Source: Utricularia gibba (taxonomy: Eukaryota > Streptophyta > Magnoliopsida > Lamiales > Lentibulariaceae). From it: 64,000 nt of DNA. The stretch's first letter is position 1; every line of letters begins with the position of its first letter. The translations under genes and the position numbers were made by a program. This document shows positions 12,175-23,578 of the stretch, one piece after another. Under the pieces are notes generated by a model. It made no database searches. It was given only the letters and a program-made list of their open reading frames with translations, and was not told the origin of the DNA. The DNA lies in NCBI GenBank assembly GCA_002189035.1, contig CM007990.1, positions 4,526,001 through 4,590,000 on the forward strand. Direction: 5' to 3'.

Positions 12175-12513
12175 ATGGCAACGGCGGCAACCAAATCCGG
12201 TGCAGTGGCGACCATGGGACTCCTCCTCCTGGCTTTCCTCCTCGTCCCAGGCAACAAAAACACGCAGATTTGCTGCTATTTCCTCGTTCTCGTGGCGTAA
12301 GGGCGGCGCGAATCGCGACCCACTGATCAACTGCCTGTTGTTTTTGCAGGCGCGGAGGCGGATCCCCAGTGGTGGGCTTACCAGGGGCCGTGCAAGGAGT
12401 TCGCGGACTGTCGGGTACACTGCATCCAGAACGGGTTCCCCAAAGGTGGACAATGCGAGAAGACTTCTTCAGATCCAGGAGCTCCTTACAACTGCGTCTG
12501 TTTCTACAACTAG
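12175..12513 (+). CDS. defensin-like secreted cysteine-rich peptide, copy 1
   Basis: Two exons, 12175-12250 and 12350-12513, give a 79-residue precursor. The N-terminus contains a hydrophobic signal core (MGLLLLAFLLVPG). The mature peptide has six cysteines with spacing C-x5-C-x3-C-x10-C-x12-C-x1-C. This contains the C-x3-C and C-x-C pairs of the cysteine-stabilised alpha-beta fold used by plant defensins and defensin-like (DEFL) peptides. Canonical defensins have eight cysteines; this one lacks the outermost pair. The conserved segment WWAYQGPC precedes the first Cys. The intron lies one base into a codon after the signal peptide, as in DEFL genes, but it starts with GC rather than GT (ccag/gcaac). 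A role in defence or cell signalling is inferred from family only. Confidence 0.85.
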
Positions 12514-13344
12514 CTTTGTCCGGACAGAATGAATAAAATTATCCCTGCTTGGTAATAATAAATACTACTCCCCCGGAAAATGCTTTTTTTTTCTTATCAC
12601 TATTTTCAGATTTGCGTCTCCAAAATCAATTTTATAGATTTTATATTGATTTTTTTAAAAAATTTTAATTCAAAAATTCTAATAAGAAATTCAAATTATG
12701 ATTATTTTTTTAAAAAATTATTAAATTTCTTTAAATCTACATTTTGATAATTAAATAAGAAATTAATTAAAAAATAATGTTTACTTTTTTATGTTTAAAT
12801 AATATTAAATTATTGTGTAATTTAATATATTAAAATTTATTATATATTCTTTTATTTTATTAAATTATATACTATCTAACAAAATAGTTGTATGATCTCA
12901 AATTGATTTTATTAATATAATTTCAAAATTGATTAGATTTTTTTGAAATTTTGATTTGAATTTAGAACTTTGATCAATGTCATACCAATAATCTAAATAT
13001 TCAAAAAAATGTGAAACGTAATCTGAATATTCATTTAATTAATACACAAGAAAACAGATGTATTCATTACTTAATTTAATGAACAAAACCGCTAGTAAAT
13101 AATTTCTTCATTTACAACAATTAGAAAAGCAAACCCTTTCCAGTTTAGTTACAGAAAGCAGCGTATATTCGCCATAAAAGAATCGACTCTGTGCTCATAA
13201 TCACGCGAGAATCCTGGGGTTTTCTTGTTCTTTCCTTCTTCAATGGCTAATCCCCGCAATTAATTCCTTCAAATCAAGCAACCAGGATCCTGGACACCAC
13301 TATAAAGAGCGCACAGTCTCTCGGTGCTGCGGACACAGGCAGCA
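12514..13344. other. AT-rich spacer between the defensin-like copies
   Basis: The spacer holds the 3' region of copy 1 and the promoter of copy 2. It is AT-rich with no coding signal. A possible TATA box, actataaag, lies near 13300, about 45 bases before the second ATG. Confidence 0.6.
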
Positions 13345-13685
13345 ATGGCGGCGACGAGAACTGCGACACTGGCGACGACGGGGCTCCTCCTTCTCTGGGC
13401 TGTCTTCCTCGTCTCAGGCAACGCGACCCCACGAAATTGCTGCTGCTGTTGCGTCTTGTGTCTTGTTCTGGAAAGACTAACGAAGTGTCTGTTTTGTTGT
13501 CTGTCTGTGCAGCGGGAGGAGGCGTTGAGGCGACGCCCCGGTGGTGGGCTTACCAAGGGCCGTGCGCGGAGTTCCCCGACTGTCACTTGCACTGCATCCA
13601 GAACAGGTTCCCTGAAGGTGGGAGCTGCGAAAAGATTTCAAAGGAGCCCGGAGCTGCTCTCGTCTGCGTCTGTTTCTACAGCTAG
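13345..13685 (+). CDS. defensin-like secreted cysteine-rich peptide, copy 2
   Basis: This is a tandem paralogue of the gene at 12175. Exons 13345-13417 and 13513-13685 give 81 residues. The signal core is TGLLLLWAVFLVSA. The mature part repeats WWAYQGPC and carries six cysteines with identical spacing to copy 1. Between the cysteines it differs at several sites (AEFPD for KEFAD, HLH for RVH, EPGAALV for DPGAPYN), while spacing and framework are kept. The intron is again in phase 1 and again starts with GC at the same position (tcag/gcaac), so the rare splice site predates the duplication. Function is inferred from the fold. Confidence 0.85.
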
Positions 13686-14435
13686 TTTTGTCGGGAATGA
13701 GTGAGTGAGGAAGATTATCTGCACCCAATAATAGTAACCTTTGTTTCGTATGCTTTATTCCAAAATAATTTTCGATAATGAATTGAAAAAAAAAAAAGAA
13801 GCTATGTTCGAAATAAAATCTTAATATTAATCCCAACCCATTAATGAATTACTATATGTATATTGGAAAAATCCAATTAGTAATAAAAGGAAATTACTTA
13901 ACTATCCCAACTGGATGGGATCATTTATGTTTGGTTAATGAGATTATATACATACTTTTCCCTTACTTTATTTAAAATCAATTAATTTTATTTCTGAGAG
14001 TTAACCTAGCTTTAGGAATATTCAGTGATTATTTAGTTTATGAGATTAGAATATAAAGAATTTAATTGATTTGGATTTAAATTAAAATGGTGTAAAGTAA
14101 TTAACTTTTTATATAATAATTATTTAATTCGTAAAAAATAAGATTAATTAAACATTGATTAAATAAAATACATTCAATCCCCTCAAATTTATTTATACTA
14201 ACATCAATCAAACGCACACTAGCTTAAATCCATCCCCCTTAATGTCGGAACCTCTTCTAATGAATTAAAAAAAATGAATAACAGAAATTTATAATTTCTC
14301 AAACAAATGCGGAATTTTGCTACATTCTCAGGAATCTCTAGTGTTAGTCTTTCTCGTCCTGCCAAGACAGTCATCTGGGTCGCATTTTTTGAAACTTCAT
14401 TAGCAGTCGAAGAGTGGAGCCGAAGTGTTCAGACA
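13686..14435. other. AT-rich intergenic region
   Basis: This holds the 3' region of defensin-like copy 2 and, at the right end, the 3' untranslated region of the Derlin gene on the opposite strand. No other gene is seen. Confidence 0.6.
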
Positions 14436-16470
14436 TTAAGATCTTCCAAGACGATAAGACCTTCCCCTAAATGCTCCTGTGCCCTGGTTCTGTGGAGGGG
14501 GTGCGCTTGCTGGTGCTCCAATTCTCCACCTGTTTACCAGATGATGTCTGTGGGAAAAAAAGGTTCAAGGAGAGACAGGGTGATTCTATTCTGCCTGATA
14601 AACTGCAATGCGAGGTTTCGAGAAAGGTCGAAAACCAGGGGGGGAATATAAAAGGATACATAAAGGCGGGTGTCTTGAGTATGTTCCTTCCGCCGGCGAG
14701 TGGATGCAACACGGATAGGAAGTAATAGAGGTGTCCAGCAATGATACCCAGAAGATCAGGCTTAATTGGAGAACCAAAGATCACATCCAAGCAGAGCATT
14801 GCCCATGGCAAATAGAAAGCCTGCAAGAAAAGAGGGGAATTCATTGATATCAACAGCAGAAGGGTACATGAAATCCTCATCAGTTTATATGAATCCTGAA
14901 ATAATCAATTTGTGGAAACAAATAATGAATGGCGTTTTATTGTGCTGTGACACATCCAAAGGTTCGACAATCCTCATCAATGGTGAATCAAGTAAGCAAA
15001 TCATGTAGAATAGCAGTCAGGATTACCTTGATGGTCAGAAGGCCATATAGGTTGATACTGGCATTAGGGTGCTCTCTGCTCCAGATGTACAAAAGCATGA
15101 AAACAAGAGATATTCCTAAAAACGGAGACCACAACTGGGGTATGGTAGACAAGACCTAATCCAAATAAAGTTCCCATCATTAATCACGTGCAAGTACAAG
15201 AAAATAGATACTAAAAAGAGCACATACAAATGAACAGGGTCATACCAATATTGAGAAAGCTCCAAATAACATCATCCATAAAAAATCCGCTGTCCGCCTT
15301 TGGAAGACCCCACTTTCCAGTTGAACTCCATATCTAGCTCTGTGGGCATGAACAATGTGATGCATTAGTCAAGAAAATTCGGAGCTATCACTATTAGTTC
15401 ATACGCAGAAGCATAGTTCACTGACATCAGCAGCAGGCTGGAAATCAGAATCATATTAATAACTAGGAAACCCGGTGTCATACATCATTAAGAGGCGGAT
15501 CCCAAAATTCATCGAAAACTTTCCAAGGAAAAAGAAGTTGGTAAATAATCTCCAAACCTGAGGTATAATTAAGAAAAAATTAGAAGATACACATCTCAAA
15601 CATAATATGCAAAAATACAAAAATTAGTTCACGCTTCACATTATTAAAGACAATGAACACGAACTGAGAGAGTGGGAGATGTAATGAGTAATATAAGAGG
15701 AAAGGGTCTTGCTCATCAAATCATGCCACGAGATAACATAGGATATCACAGGTTGTATTCTAGGATGTGACGTAAAACATCCCCCTTTCTTGCAAGAACC
15801 CCATCCAGGGAAATCTAGATTTCTCATGATAGAATAGCAAATCAAATTCTGTTCTTGTAGGCGGGTAGGAATTTTTCACACATGTTGACGGCATAACACA
15901 GCCACCTTAGTGTCATTTTGGTGAAAAATTAAAAAGAAAAAAAAGAAAATTGGTGATTCTACCTCAAAATTCCAGAATGTTAGATAAGGTACATATGCGA
16001 TGTACTGAGGATGGAGTAGTCCAACTTGAAAAAGAACCGTGGTCAACAAGCATGCAGTTCCATATGCTTTAGTAATAGGTGGAAGAGACTTGTAGTATCT
16101 GTGTCAAAGAAGAACACATCAAAATTAGCCTACATTTTTTTAAATCAAAGACAACAAGGACAACAATTGCGCAAACGGAGAATCTACGAAAACAAAAATT
16201 ATATTTCAACAGGTTTTGTTGAATCCGATCCTGGTTGGATTCTCCAGTGGCCGTGATCGCTACTTCAAGAAACAAATAATGCTAGCTCAATAATGTAAAG
16301 AGTATAAGCTGCCAGGAAATGATCGCTACTTCAGGAAACAAGTTTCCTTCACATATTATCCTTGCCCTAACCAACGCAGAAGTAAACAAATGGACGGTGA
16401 AGCACAACAAAACGAGGAAGAAAGCTCATATGAACAAAGGAAAGCGGAAGTACTCAGCAGGCGAAGACAT
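14436..16470 (-). CDS. DER1: Derlin, ER-associated degradation channel protein
   Basis: Derlins are rhomboid-like pseudoproteases of the ER membrane that help move misfolded proteins to the cytosol for degradation. Seven exons on the minus strand (16470-16454, 16098-15963, 15557-15484, 15339-15246, 15155-15027, 14820-14660, 14547-14436) join in phase to give 240 residues. The protein opens MSSPAEYYKSLPPITKAYG, with a first coding exon of only 17 bases. Visible conserved pieces are QYIAYVPYLTFWNFEVWRL, LEKGAF-like ESGVFQRRTADFLWMM, IWSREHPNASINLYGL and AFYLPWAMLCLDVIFGS, followed by AGHLYYFL. Several hydrophobic spans fit the rhomboid fold. The tail ends GAFRGRSYRLGRS, typical of plant Derlin-1. 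It diverges from the ASHR3-like gene across a 322-base shared promoter. Confidence 0.94.
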
Positions 16471-16792
16471 GGCGGATCGCGAGATTAAGTGGAAGCAATA
16501 TCGGATCAGCGTGAGAAATTGGAGCGACGAAGAAAGAAACAGCGAAAACGCGGTTTAGTGGGGTTAAATAATGATTCCTTAGGCCCAAATTTAATGGGCC
16601 GATGCCGCCTCAAAAAAAAACCCGGCTCCATTCCGCCCATTTGACATTTTCGTTCTTCTTCAAAGGCTGCATTGCGACAAGAATGAGATCTATGTTTCCC
16701 GCCCAATATTCAGCTCAAAAGCTGAGCTTGATTCAGAATCATAAAGATAGAATCGGGTTGAACTCCTGGTTGCAACACACAACAAAAGGAGG
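16471..16792. promoter_or_regulatory. compact divergent promoter between Derlin and the ASHR3-like gene
   Basis: Only 322 bases separate the two start codons, which point away from each other. The segment must hold both leaders and both core promoters. It includes the short motif aggcccaaatttaatgggcc (16581-16600), in which GGCCC and GGGCC resemble the site II and telo-box neighbourhood of housekeeping promoters; that functional reading is inference. Confidence 0.5.
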
Positions 16793-19669
16793 ATGCCGAG
16801 CATTGGAAGTCTCCAGACATGGCCTACTTCTGCCATAACCGGAACTGCTTGCTCCCCTGACCTCAATACCAAATCAGGTGTAACTCATCTGAATCAGGGA
16901 TTTGAGCCCAAATCAATTTCGCTTTTTTTTGGAGCCCCGGTAGCGGAACCCAATGACAATGAGAAACAGGAGAAACTCAGAGAAGACAGTGATGAAGAGG
17001 AGAAAAGTGGGGCTACTCAGGAAGCTGGGGAAGACTTGTTATCGTCGGTGGATGTCAGTGGTGGAGATGCAAATACAACCTCCATGGAGCTGGCCCGCGA
17101 GTGGTCGAAGAGGAAAATGGAACAGGGCATTCCTGAATTCAGGTGTGCTTTGTCATTTCTTGCTGGGGCTCCAACGCAAGTAAGTCACTCAGCTCTGCAT
17201 GTTTTTTTAAAAAAGTTTTGAATTTTTATGCTTATTGCTGTAGTCGTTATAGTGATGTCTCTCTAAACGCTTGTCTAACTAAGAATTTCAGATTCGTTGT
17301 GCTGCTTGCAGACATGGAGTTTTCCCTCAGGAGAAGATAGTGTGCACAGTTCGTGGATGTGGGGCAGTTTTTCACCGCAGTTGCCTTGATCAGTTCAGCA
17401 GTCTCAGCCTCTCTTCTTCAAAGCAGTTCAAGTGCCCTCAACATGTGAGTTCTGTGTTTTTGGTTGGTTCTTGAAGGAAATCCTCGTCCCTGTTAGGAAA
17501 ATATGTAGTGAAGCCGGTTGAAATTGTAATAGGCTTATGGATTTTGTTGGGATACTTTGCCTCATAAGTTTTTTGATTTTTCTCTCTAAATGCACGTGTT
17601 TGAATTTGATTTCTATAATGGAATTTTTTTAAGACTCAAGTTTTTTAGACCTTGGCCACGGAGTTCATTAATCTGACTCTACTCTATCACCAGGCCTGTT
17701 ACCTGTGTTATCAAAAACATCATTTATGGCGGTGCAAAAGATGCCTAATTGCTTGTCATGAAAAGTGTGCTCCTTTCCCAGAGCACGTTGTGCATTTCCC
17801 TGATCGGCCTGGTGAAGCCATTTGTTGGAGGCATCATAGTGATTGGCGTTTCGAAAAGGTCAGCTTTGGTGATTGAAGCATATTCTTACTGTCTACCAAA
17901 TTCAAAAAACGAAAACTTAACCTTCTCTTGCCACCATCTAAGCAAGTATTGTAGCAGGAAGTGAATGCTTATCCATCCCTCTGTATATTTATTTAATCCA
18001 ATTTTTTTTAGACACGTCACTCATACAGTTAGTTATGAATTTGTTCTCTGCAGAACGACATTCCTGCTCATAACACAGAGGTGTGCTATTGAATTATTTG
18101 AGCATGCCATATCTGATTATGGTCTTCTACTATGATAAGGTTGCTTATTTTTTTATTTATATTCAGAGTATTTTTCCTCTCTTGCCTCTTGCTTATGGTG
18201 AAGAGGACTTCAAAATTGACTTGAACTGGAAAGTCGAGTTGGATACTAGGGTGAAGCCTGATCCATATGTGCATATTAGACGAAGTATCCTTAAACTACA
18301 TGCATATTAATATATTCTTTGTCTCTTAATTTCTTTCTTGCGTGAACAATGTACTCACTTTTGCCGGATGTTTTTCAATAAACTTGATTTTTGTAATGCT
18401 TAGCTAAATTAGATATTTACCTTATAAAAAGGCTGAAAAGAGACATAGATTCTGAGAGTGGATGCACCAACTGCAGCCCCTCGAGTTGCTCAGAGAGCTG
18501 TGTATGTAGGTAGAGTTACCAAAATGTTCCTTTGCCTTTTAGTGGTTCTTATAATTTGATCTGTAAAGTGAACTGGGGAGTTCATTATCACAGAGTGTCG
18601 TGCATTAGCTGCTCAAAGGCTTGCTTATGCTCAAAAAACTGTGGCAACCGACCATTTCAGAAAGACAAAAAAGTCAAGATTGTCAAGGTAATATAATTTT
18701 AAGGTTTGACCATTTTCTGTTAATCCATGCCATACTAACTCCACTAGTTTGTGTTATCAGACTCAACTATGTGGTTGGGGTGTGGTGGCAGCGGAACCAA
18801 TTAAAAACGGAAACTTTGTGATAGAATATGTTGGAGAAGGTAACTTCCACTGGTTTTACTTGCATTTGTCACATCATGTAGTGATTTCTGCTAAGTTTGC
18901 CAAGATCCTCAACTGTTTTATGTTTAGCAACCTGTTTTTTTCTTCATTGGTGCCAGTAATTGATGATTTCCTCTGCGAAAAAAGGCTATTTGAACTGAGG
19001 AAGCAGGATGCTAAGAATTTCTACATGTGTGAAATCTCAAAAGATTTTGTGATTGATGCTACTTTGAAAGGAAACGCTTCTCGCTTTCTGAATCACAGTT
19101 GTGCTCCAAACTGCAAACTGGAAAAGTGGTCAGTCAGTATGCTTGTTTTCTCATCCATGGTATTCATGGCTTGGTTTTTTATACTAAGGTTCCAACCTTT
19201 AGACTTGGTTCAATGACCCTGATCCGCAAGGTTAACTTCCAACCTTCGTTTCTGCAGGCAAGTAGATGGGGAGGTAAGAGTTGGCATTTTCGCGTCTACA
19301 TCTATAGAGACTGGGGAACCCCTGACCTACGACTACCAGTAAGATGTTTTCCCTCACGTGCGTAGTGCATGGATTTTCATATCTGGGTTCATTGCATATC
19401 TCCCCACCGAAAAAGCAGAGAGATGCCACTAGGCACACAGGTTTCAGTTGCATGTGTACAAGACGAGTTTTTGTTGTGTCTAAGAACACTGATTCACCTG
19501 CAGGTTTGTGCAATTTGGGCCTCAAGTATATTGTCATTGTGGAGCAGCAAACTGTCGTGGGCACCTCGGTAGCCGGAGGAAGGTTGCGATTTGTCCGAGG
19601 AGCAGCAGGAAGGGTACGAGTAGTAGCTTTCAGCTTCCTTCTTGGGTTGTAGAAGGAAAAGGAATGTGA
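16793..19669 (+). CDS. ASHR3: histone-lysine N-methyltransferase, ASHR3-like (PHD + AWS + SET)
   Basis: Eleven exons (16793-17179, 17292-17444, 17694-17858, 18054-18080, 18167-18284, 18413-18509, 18594-18687, 18761-18839, 18957-19128, 19258-19338, 19504-19669) join in phase to give 512 residues. The N-terminal 110 residues are acidic and low complexity. A Cys/His-rich PHD-like region follows (RCAACRHGVFPQEKIVC through CYLCYQKHHLWRCKRC). Next come a Cys-rich AWS region (GCTNCSPSSCSESCVCR) and a SET domain with GWGVVAAEPIKNG, the catalytic RFLNHSC and LTYDYQF. The post-SET cysteines appear as YCHCGAANCRG. All hallmark SET motifs are present, so it should be active on histone H3 (K36 or K4 by family). 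Arabidopsis ASHR3 acts in anther and root division control. Exon 4 is a 27-base micro-exon. Confidence 0.92.
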
Positions 19670-20004
19670 GTCGTCGAGTAACTTGATCAGATGTTTTCAA
19701 ATCCCTGAAATTACACGCCGATTTTGGTGTCGTCTTGCAATTCGACTGCAAGGAGTTCTAAGTCGCAGTAACTGGCGTCTCTGTAAGATTCTTTCTGGTT
19801 CGCGGACCTCTTTTGTACCATCATACTGAAACCATTTGTAAGCCATTGCTATTCCAAGGAAAAATCTGCAATTTCAACTTCGAAAACCGGTGGAAATTGT
19901 GCTTCAACTAATTTGATGTCTGGAAGTTGAAGCCCCCAAATCGTGAAACCCCGTAGGGCTTGCTTGTATGGGGGAGCGGCGAATGTTTAGTCTGTTGGAA
20001 TGTG

Positions 20005-22221
20005 ATGTTGCAGGCTTTTCCGGCCGAGGGCTTGAGAAGGGTAACAACCACCGTGACCGGAAATCATGGGGAAAAGGTGTATAGACTCAACTGCTATCTG
20101 AAAAGCCTCGTTCATGGCGGTCATTTCTTGCAAGCCCTTCAGTACTTCAAGGGATCGCACTCTCGTGATCCGAAACCTGATAATTACACATTATCAATTG
20201 CTCTCACTGCCTGCGCTAATCTCCATGATACGAGACTGGGAACCCAGCTCCATGCCTACTCTGTGCAATCGGGGATGGAAGCTTTTCTTGGCGTCGGCAA
20301 TTCCTTGTTATCTCTCTATGCGAAGTCGGGGGATTTAGCCTCCGTGAAGAGGGTCTTTGGGGAGATACGGAAACCTGACATTTACTCATATACATCGTTG
20401 CTGTCCGCAGGTACAAAACTTGGGGATTTTGATTATGCTTGTAAGGTGTTCGCCAAAGTGCCGCAATGGAGTGTGGCTGTTTGGAATGCTATGATTACAG
20501 GATGTGGAGGTGTAGGATACAATGGTATGGCATTTGACTTTTTTAAGCAAATGCATGTAAAGGGTGTGAAACCTGATCATTACAGTTTTGCAAGTATCTT
20601 AAGATATTGCTCTTCAGAGCAGCTTGATTTTGGGAAGCAAGTGCATTGTTTAGTTCTGAAGACTGGATTTCTTTGCAGGGTATCAGTGGTCAACTCTTTG
20701 CTTACCATGCATTTTGATTGCACAACTGCAGCAGAAGCCTACAGTGTATTTGAGGATGCTGGACCTACTGTCAGAGATCAAATAACTTATAATGCTATTA
20801 TCGCTGGTTTGGTGAGCATGGAAAGGTATGATGAAGCTGTGATGAGGTTGAAAGATATGCTATCTGTGGGGCTAAGTCCCACAGGGTCGACTATTGTGAG
20901 TGTTATGGGTGCATGCTTTTTCCCTCAAATTGCACAGCAAATACATGGGTTAGCAATAAAAAGAGACCTTACAGACTGCATTATCGTGAGCAACGCTGCA
21001 ATATGTATGTATTCCACTGTTGGGGACCTAGAGGCAGCTTGCTTGGCTTTCAGAAGGTTGAAGGAGAGGGATGCTATCTCGTGGAATGCCATCATCTCCA
21101 GCTATGCCAAGGAAAATTCAGGTCAAGATGCAATCTGTGCATACAATGAGATGCAGAGTAATGGAATAGCACCTGATGAATTTTCTATAGGAAGTTTGCT
21201 AGCATGTTCAGAATCTCTTCAAGTAGTGGAAATGATTCAAGCAATTGTGGTGAAAAATGCACTTATCTTGAAAGTTGAAGTTTTAAATGCATTTATTTCT
21301 GCTTTCTCTAGGAACGGTGAAATCAAACTTGCAAGTGAGCTCTTTCACCGTATGCCCTCGAGAAGCTTGATTTCATGGAATGCCATGATATCTGGGTTTT
21401 TAACCAATGGGCTCCCTGCATATGGTTTGCAGTACTTTTCCAAGATGCTGCTACTTGGGTTCCAGCCAAATCAGTACACTCTCAGCCTTGTAACAGGCAT
21501 ATACAGCAGCATCTCAGACCTCAAACTTGGAAAAGAAGTCCATGGATATGCTCTCAAAGCCGGGTACTTCTCCCACACTCTGCTTGCAAATACTTTCATT
21601 GCCTTGTACTCAAAGTGTGGAGCTCTGCATTTATCTCTGAAAGTGTTCGACACCATGAAAGACAAAGATACCATTTCATGGAACTCCATGATTTCTAGCC
21701 TTGCGCAGCATGGCAAAGGCAGGAAGGCAATTCTGCTTTTCGAGTCCATGAGAAACTCAGGACAACATCTAAAACTTGATAAGGCCACCTTCACTGCTGT
21801 CCTCTCCGCCTGCAGCCGGTCAGGTTTGGTTGCCGATGGCATTCGTATCTTCAACTCAATGGTCAACCACCACCACTTGAAACCCGATGCCGATCATTTT
21901 TCTTGCATGGTCGATCTCCTAGGCCGAGCAGGCTTCCTCGATACAGCAGCAGATAGCCTGATAAAGAACACGAGCACTGAAATCGATTACAAAGTGTGGT
22001 GGACCTTACTGAGCTTATGTGCCAGCCATGGCCATCTCCGATTGGGAAACATGGTAGCCGACTTTCTTCTTGCAGTGAAGAAGGATGATCCTTCTGTTCA
22101 TGTGCTGCTGTCGAATCTGTATGCTAATGCAGGGAAGTGGGAAGACTCCGCCACTTTGAGGGAATCCATGAAGAGCCATGGCGTCGTGAAGCAGCCCGGA
22201 AACAGCCGGATCACATCCTGA
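20005..22221 (+). CDS. PLS-class pentatricopeptide repeat protein, At3g49740-like
   Basis: One uninterrupted exon of 738 residues. The protein is made of tandem 31-36 residue PPR motifs with typical signatures such as YTSLLSAGTKLGDFDYACKV, VWNAMITGCG and ISWNAMISGF. It ends with an E-type region (DHFSCMVDLLGRAGFLDTA, then VHVLLSNLYANAGKWEDSA) but has no DYW deaminase domain. PLS-E proteins bind organelle transcripts and recruit editing or processing partners. Order and length agree with remembered Arabidopsis At3g49740 (737 residues). The first ATG in frame is at 20005; the frame is open further upstream but with no ATG. A strong plastid or mitochondrial presequence is not obvious, so the targeting is uncertain. 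Confidence 0.9.
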   Translation: MLQAFPAEGLRRVTTTVTGNHGEKVYRLNCYLKSLVHGGHFLQALQYFKGSHSRDPKPDNYTLSIALTACANLHDTRLGTQLHAYSVQSGMEAFLGVGNSLLSLYAKSGDLASVKRVFGEIRKPDIYSYTSLLSAGTKLGDFDYACKVFAKVPQWSVAVWNAMITGCGGVGYNGMAFDFFKQMHVKGVKPDHYSFASILRYCSSEQLDFGKQVHCLVLKTGFLCRVSVVNSLLTMHFDCTTAAEAYSVFEDAGPTVRDQITYNAIIAGLVSMERYDEAVMRLKDMLSVGLSPTGSTIVSVMGACFFPQIAQQIHGLAIKRDLTDCIIVSNAAICMYSTVGDLEAACLAFRRLKERDAISWNAIISSYAKENSGQDAICAYNEMQSNGIAPDEFSIGSLLACSESLQVVEMIQAIVVKNALILKVEVLNAFISAFSRNGEIKLASELFHRMPSRSLISWNAMISGFLTNGLPAYGLQYFSKMLLLGFQPNQYTLSLVTGIYSSISDLKLGKEVHGYALKAGYFSHTLLANTFIALYSKCGALHLSLKVFDTMKDKDTISWNSMISSLAQHGKGRKAILLFESMRNSGQHLKLDKATFTAVLSACSRSGLVADGIRIFNSMVNHHHLKPDADHFSCMVDLLGRAGFLDTAADSLIKNTSTEIDYKVWWTLLSLCASHGHLRLGNMVADFLLAVKKDDPSVHVLLSNLYANAGKWEDSATLRESMKSHGVVKQPGNSRITS

Positions 22222-22980
22222 ACGTGTTTATCTCTTGATTACTGTGATTAGTGATCACTTACAAGAGTTGAGCTGAAATTTGGCCCCAAAACCAATCCCA
22301 ATTGAATCCATCTCCGGGTTGTTCGAGTAATTGGGAACAGTTGAAGAGATGAAAATTAATCCTAATATCGAATTAATACCAAATTTTAATCGATCATATA
22401 TAAGTTTAATTGAACTTGTTGGTATGTCCACTGCCAATACCTTGATTTTGACATGTTCATCTTTTATAAAAAGAGAAGTGTTCTAGAGGGACAATCGACA
22501 TGTCGTTTTGAAATCTACTCATCTTTTATTTATCTCACACACATCACGTATAAAAAAAATACACATATGATAGATAGATTTATCACATCATTAATTCATA
22601 AATGGTATTTTTCAAAATCACCCTAGTTTTGATATATCTATATAGATTATTTTTAAAAGTATTAAATCATTTTCGATTATGTAGTGGTGTCGTGGCCATG
22701 GAATAGACCTGATGTCAAATATTCCAGTCGCGGGTTGACTTCGCCTAATCTCATGAAAACGATGCCAAATATTCGGACCTTAAAATATCTATTATATTAA
22801 TAATTATTTAAAAAGAAAAAAGACCGCTAATATGTCGTCATAAATACGGACCTTGAAAATTCAAAGACGTGTCAGCGAATAGTAGGTTCTAGAAACACGT
22901 TGATTTTGGTTCCAAATCAATAATGCGTCGACCTTTCTAGAAACATTGCAGTTCCACGATATAAGGAAGGGCCTCTCGCG
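22222..22980. other. intergenic region before the DeSI-like gene
   Basis: The stretch is AT-rich and non-coding. The motif atgtcaaatattcc (22711-22724) recurs in altered form as atgccaaatattcgg (22761-22775), suggesting a small local duplication. No gene is seen. Confidence 0.5.
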
Positions 22981-23031
22981 CAAGGGGGGAAATTCCATTA
23001 ACCGCGAATTTGATCCGTGGAGAGGCCCCAG

Positions 23032-23573
23032 GTATGTCGTGTTGTATTTCTGGTTACGTGAATGGGATTTGATTTTTTCATGTTCGTGGTTCGAAAGCTT
23101 TCGGTTTCGTGGTGGTTTTGATTAATTCGTTTGATTTGGCCGTTAGTGAAAAATGGTTGTTCCAATGATCACGTCCCCGTAGATTGATTCCGGTAGGTTG
23201 TTGAAATTCCCAGGAAACGTTTTTCTGCTCATTTTTTGATCGATTCTTTTGATTTGGTAGTTGAATAAATTTTAGTGAAATTGTCCTCTTGTTTTGAATC
23301 CTGCAATTCGCTATTGGTTCGAAGGGGTTGTTCAAAATTCATAGCTGTCGTTTATTTCAAATTGTTGGGTCTCTGCGTGCCAAAAATGACGGACAATAAG
23401 TTTCTGATTTTTCAACGTAGCCGAATCTCCTGCGTGGGAATTTATTTGTTTGTTCATGTTGGATGATTCCATGGACTATGTAATCTGACTCGTGGCTTTT
23501 GAAATAGGGTAACCTTCTTCCTCTAACAACAATCTTTTCCTGTCGACAATTTCCCATCTTCCCGGGTTTTCAG
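23032..23573 (+). other. probable 5' untranslated intron of the DeSI-like gene
   Basis: A strong donor (ccccag/gtatgt) at 23032 and an acceptor (tttttcag at 23573, just before tagagATG) suggest that the leader exon ends near 23031 and is joined six bases before the start codon. The stretch between is T-rich like a plant intron. Inferred from splice signals only. Confidence 0.5.
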
Positions 23574-23578
23574 TAGAG

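Noticed and set aside
12251-12300. Reading through the defensin-like intron to a stop at 12300
   Set aside because: It would give a truncated secreted peptide without the six-Cys domain, and the paralogue shows the same intron position.
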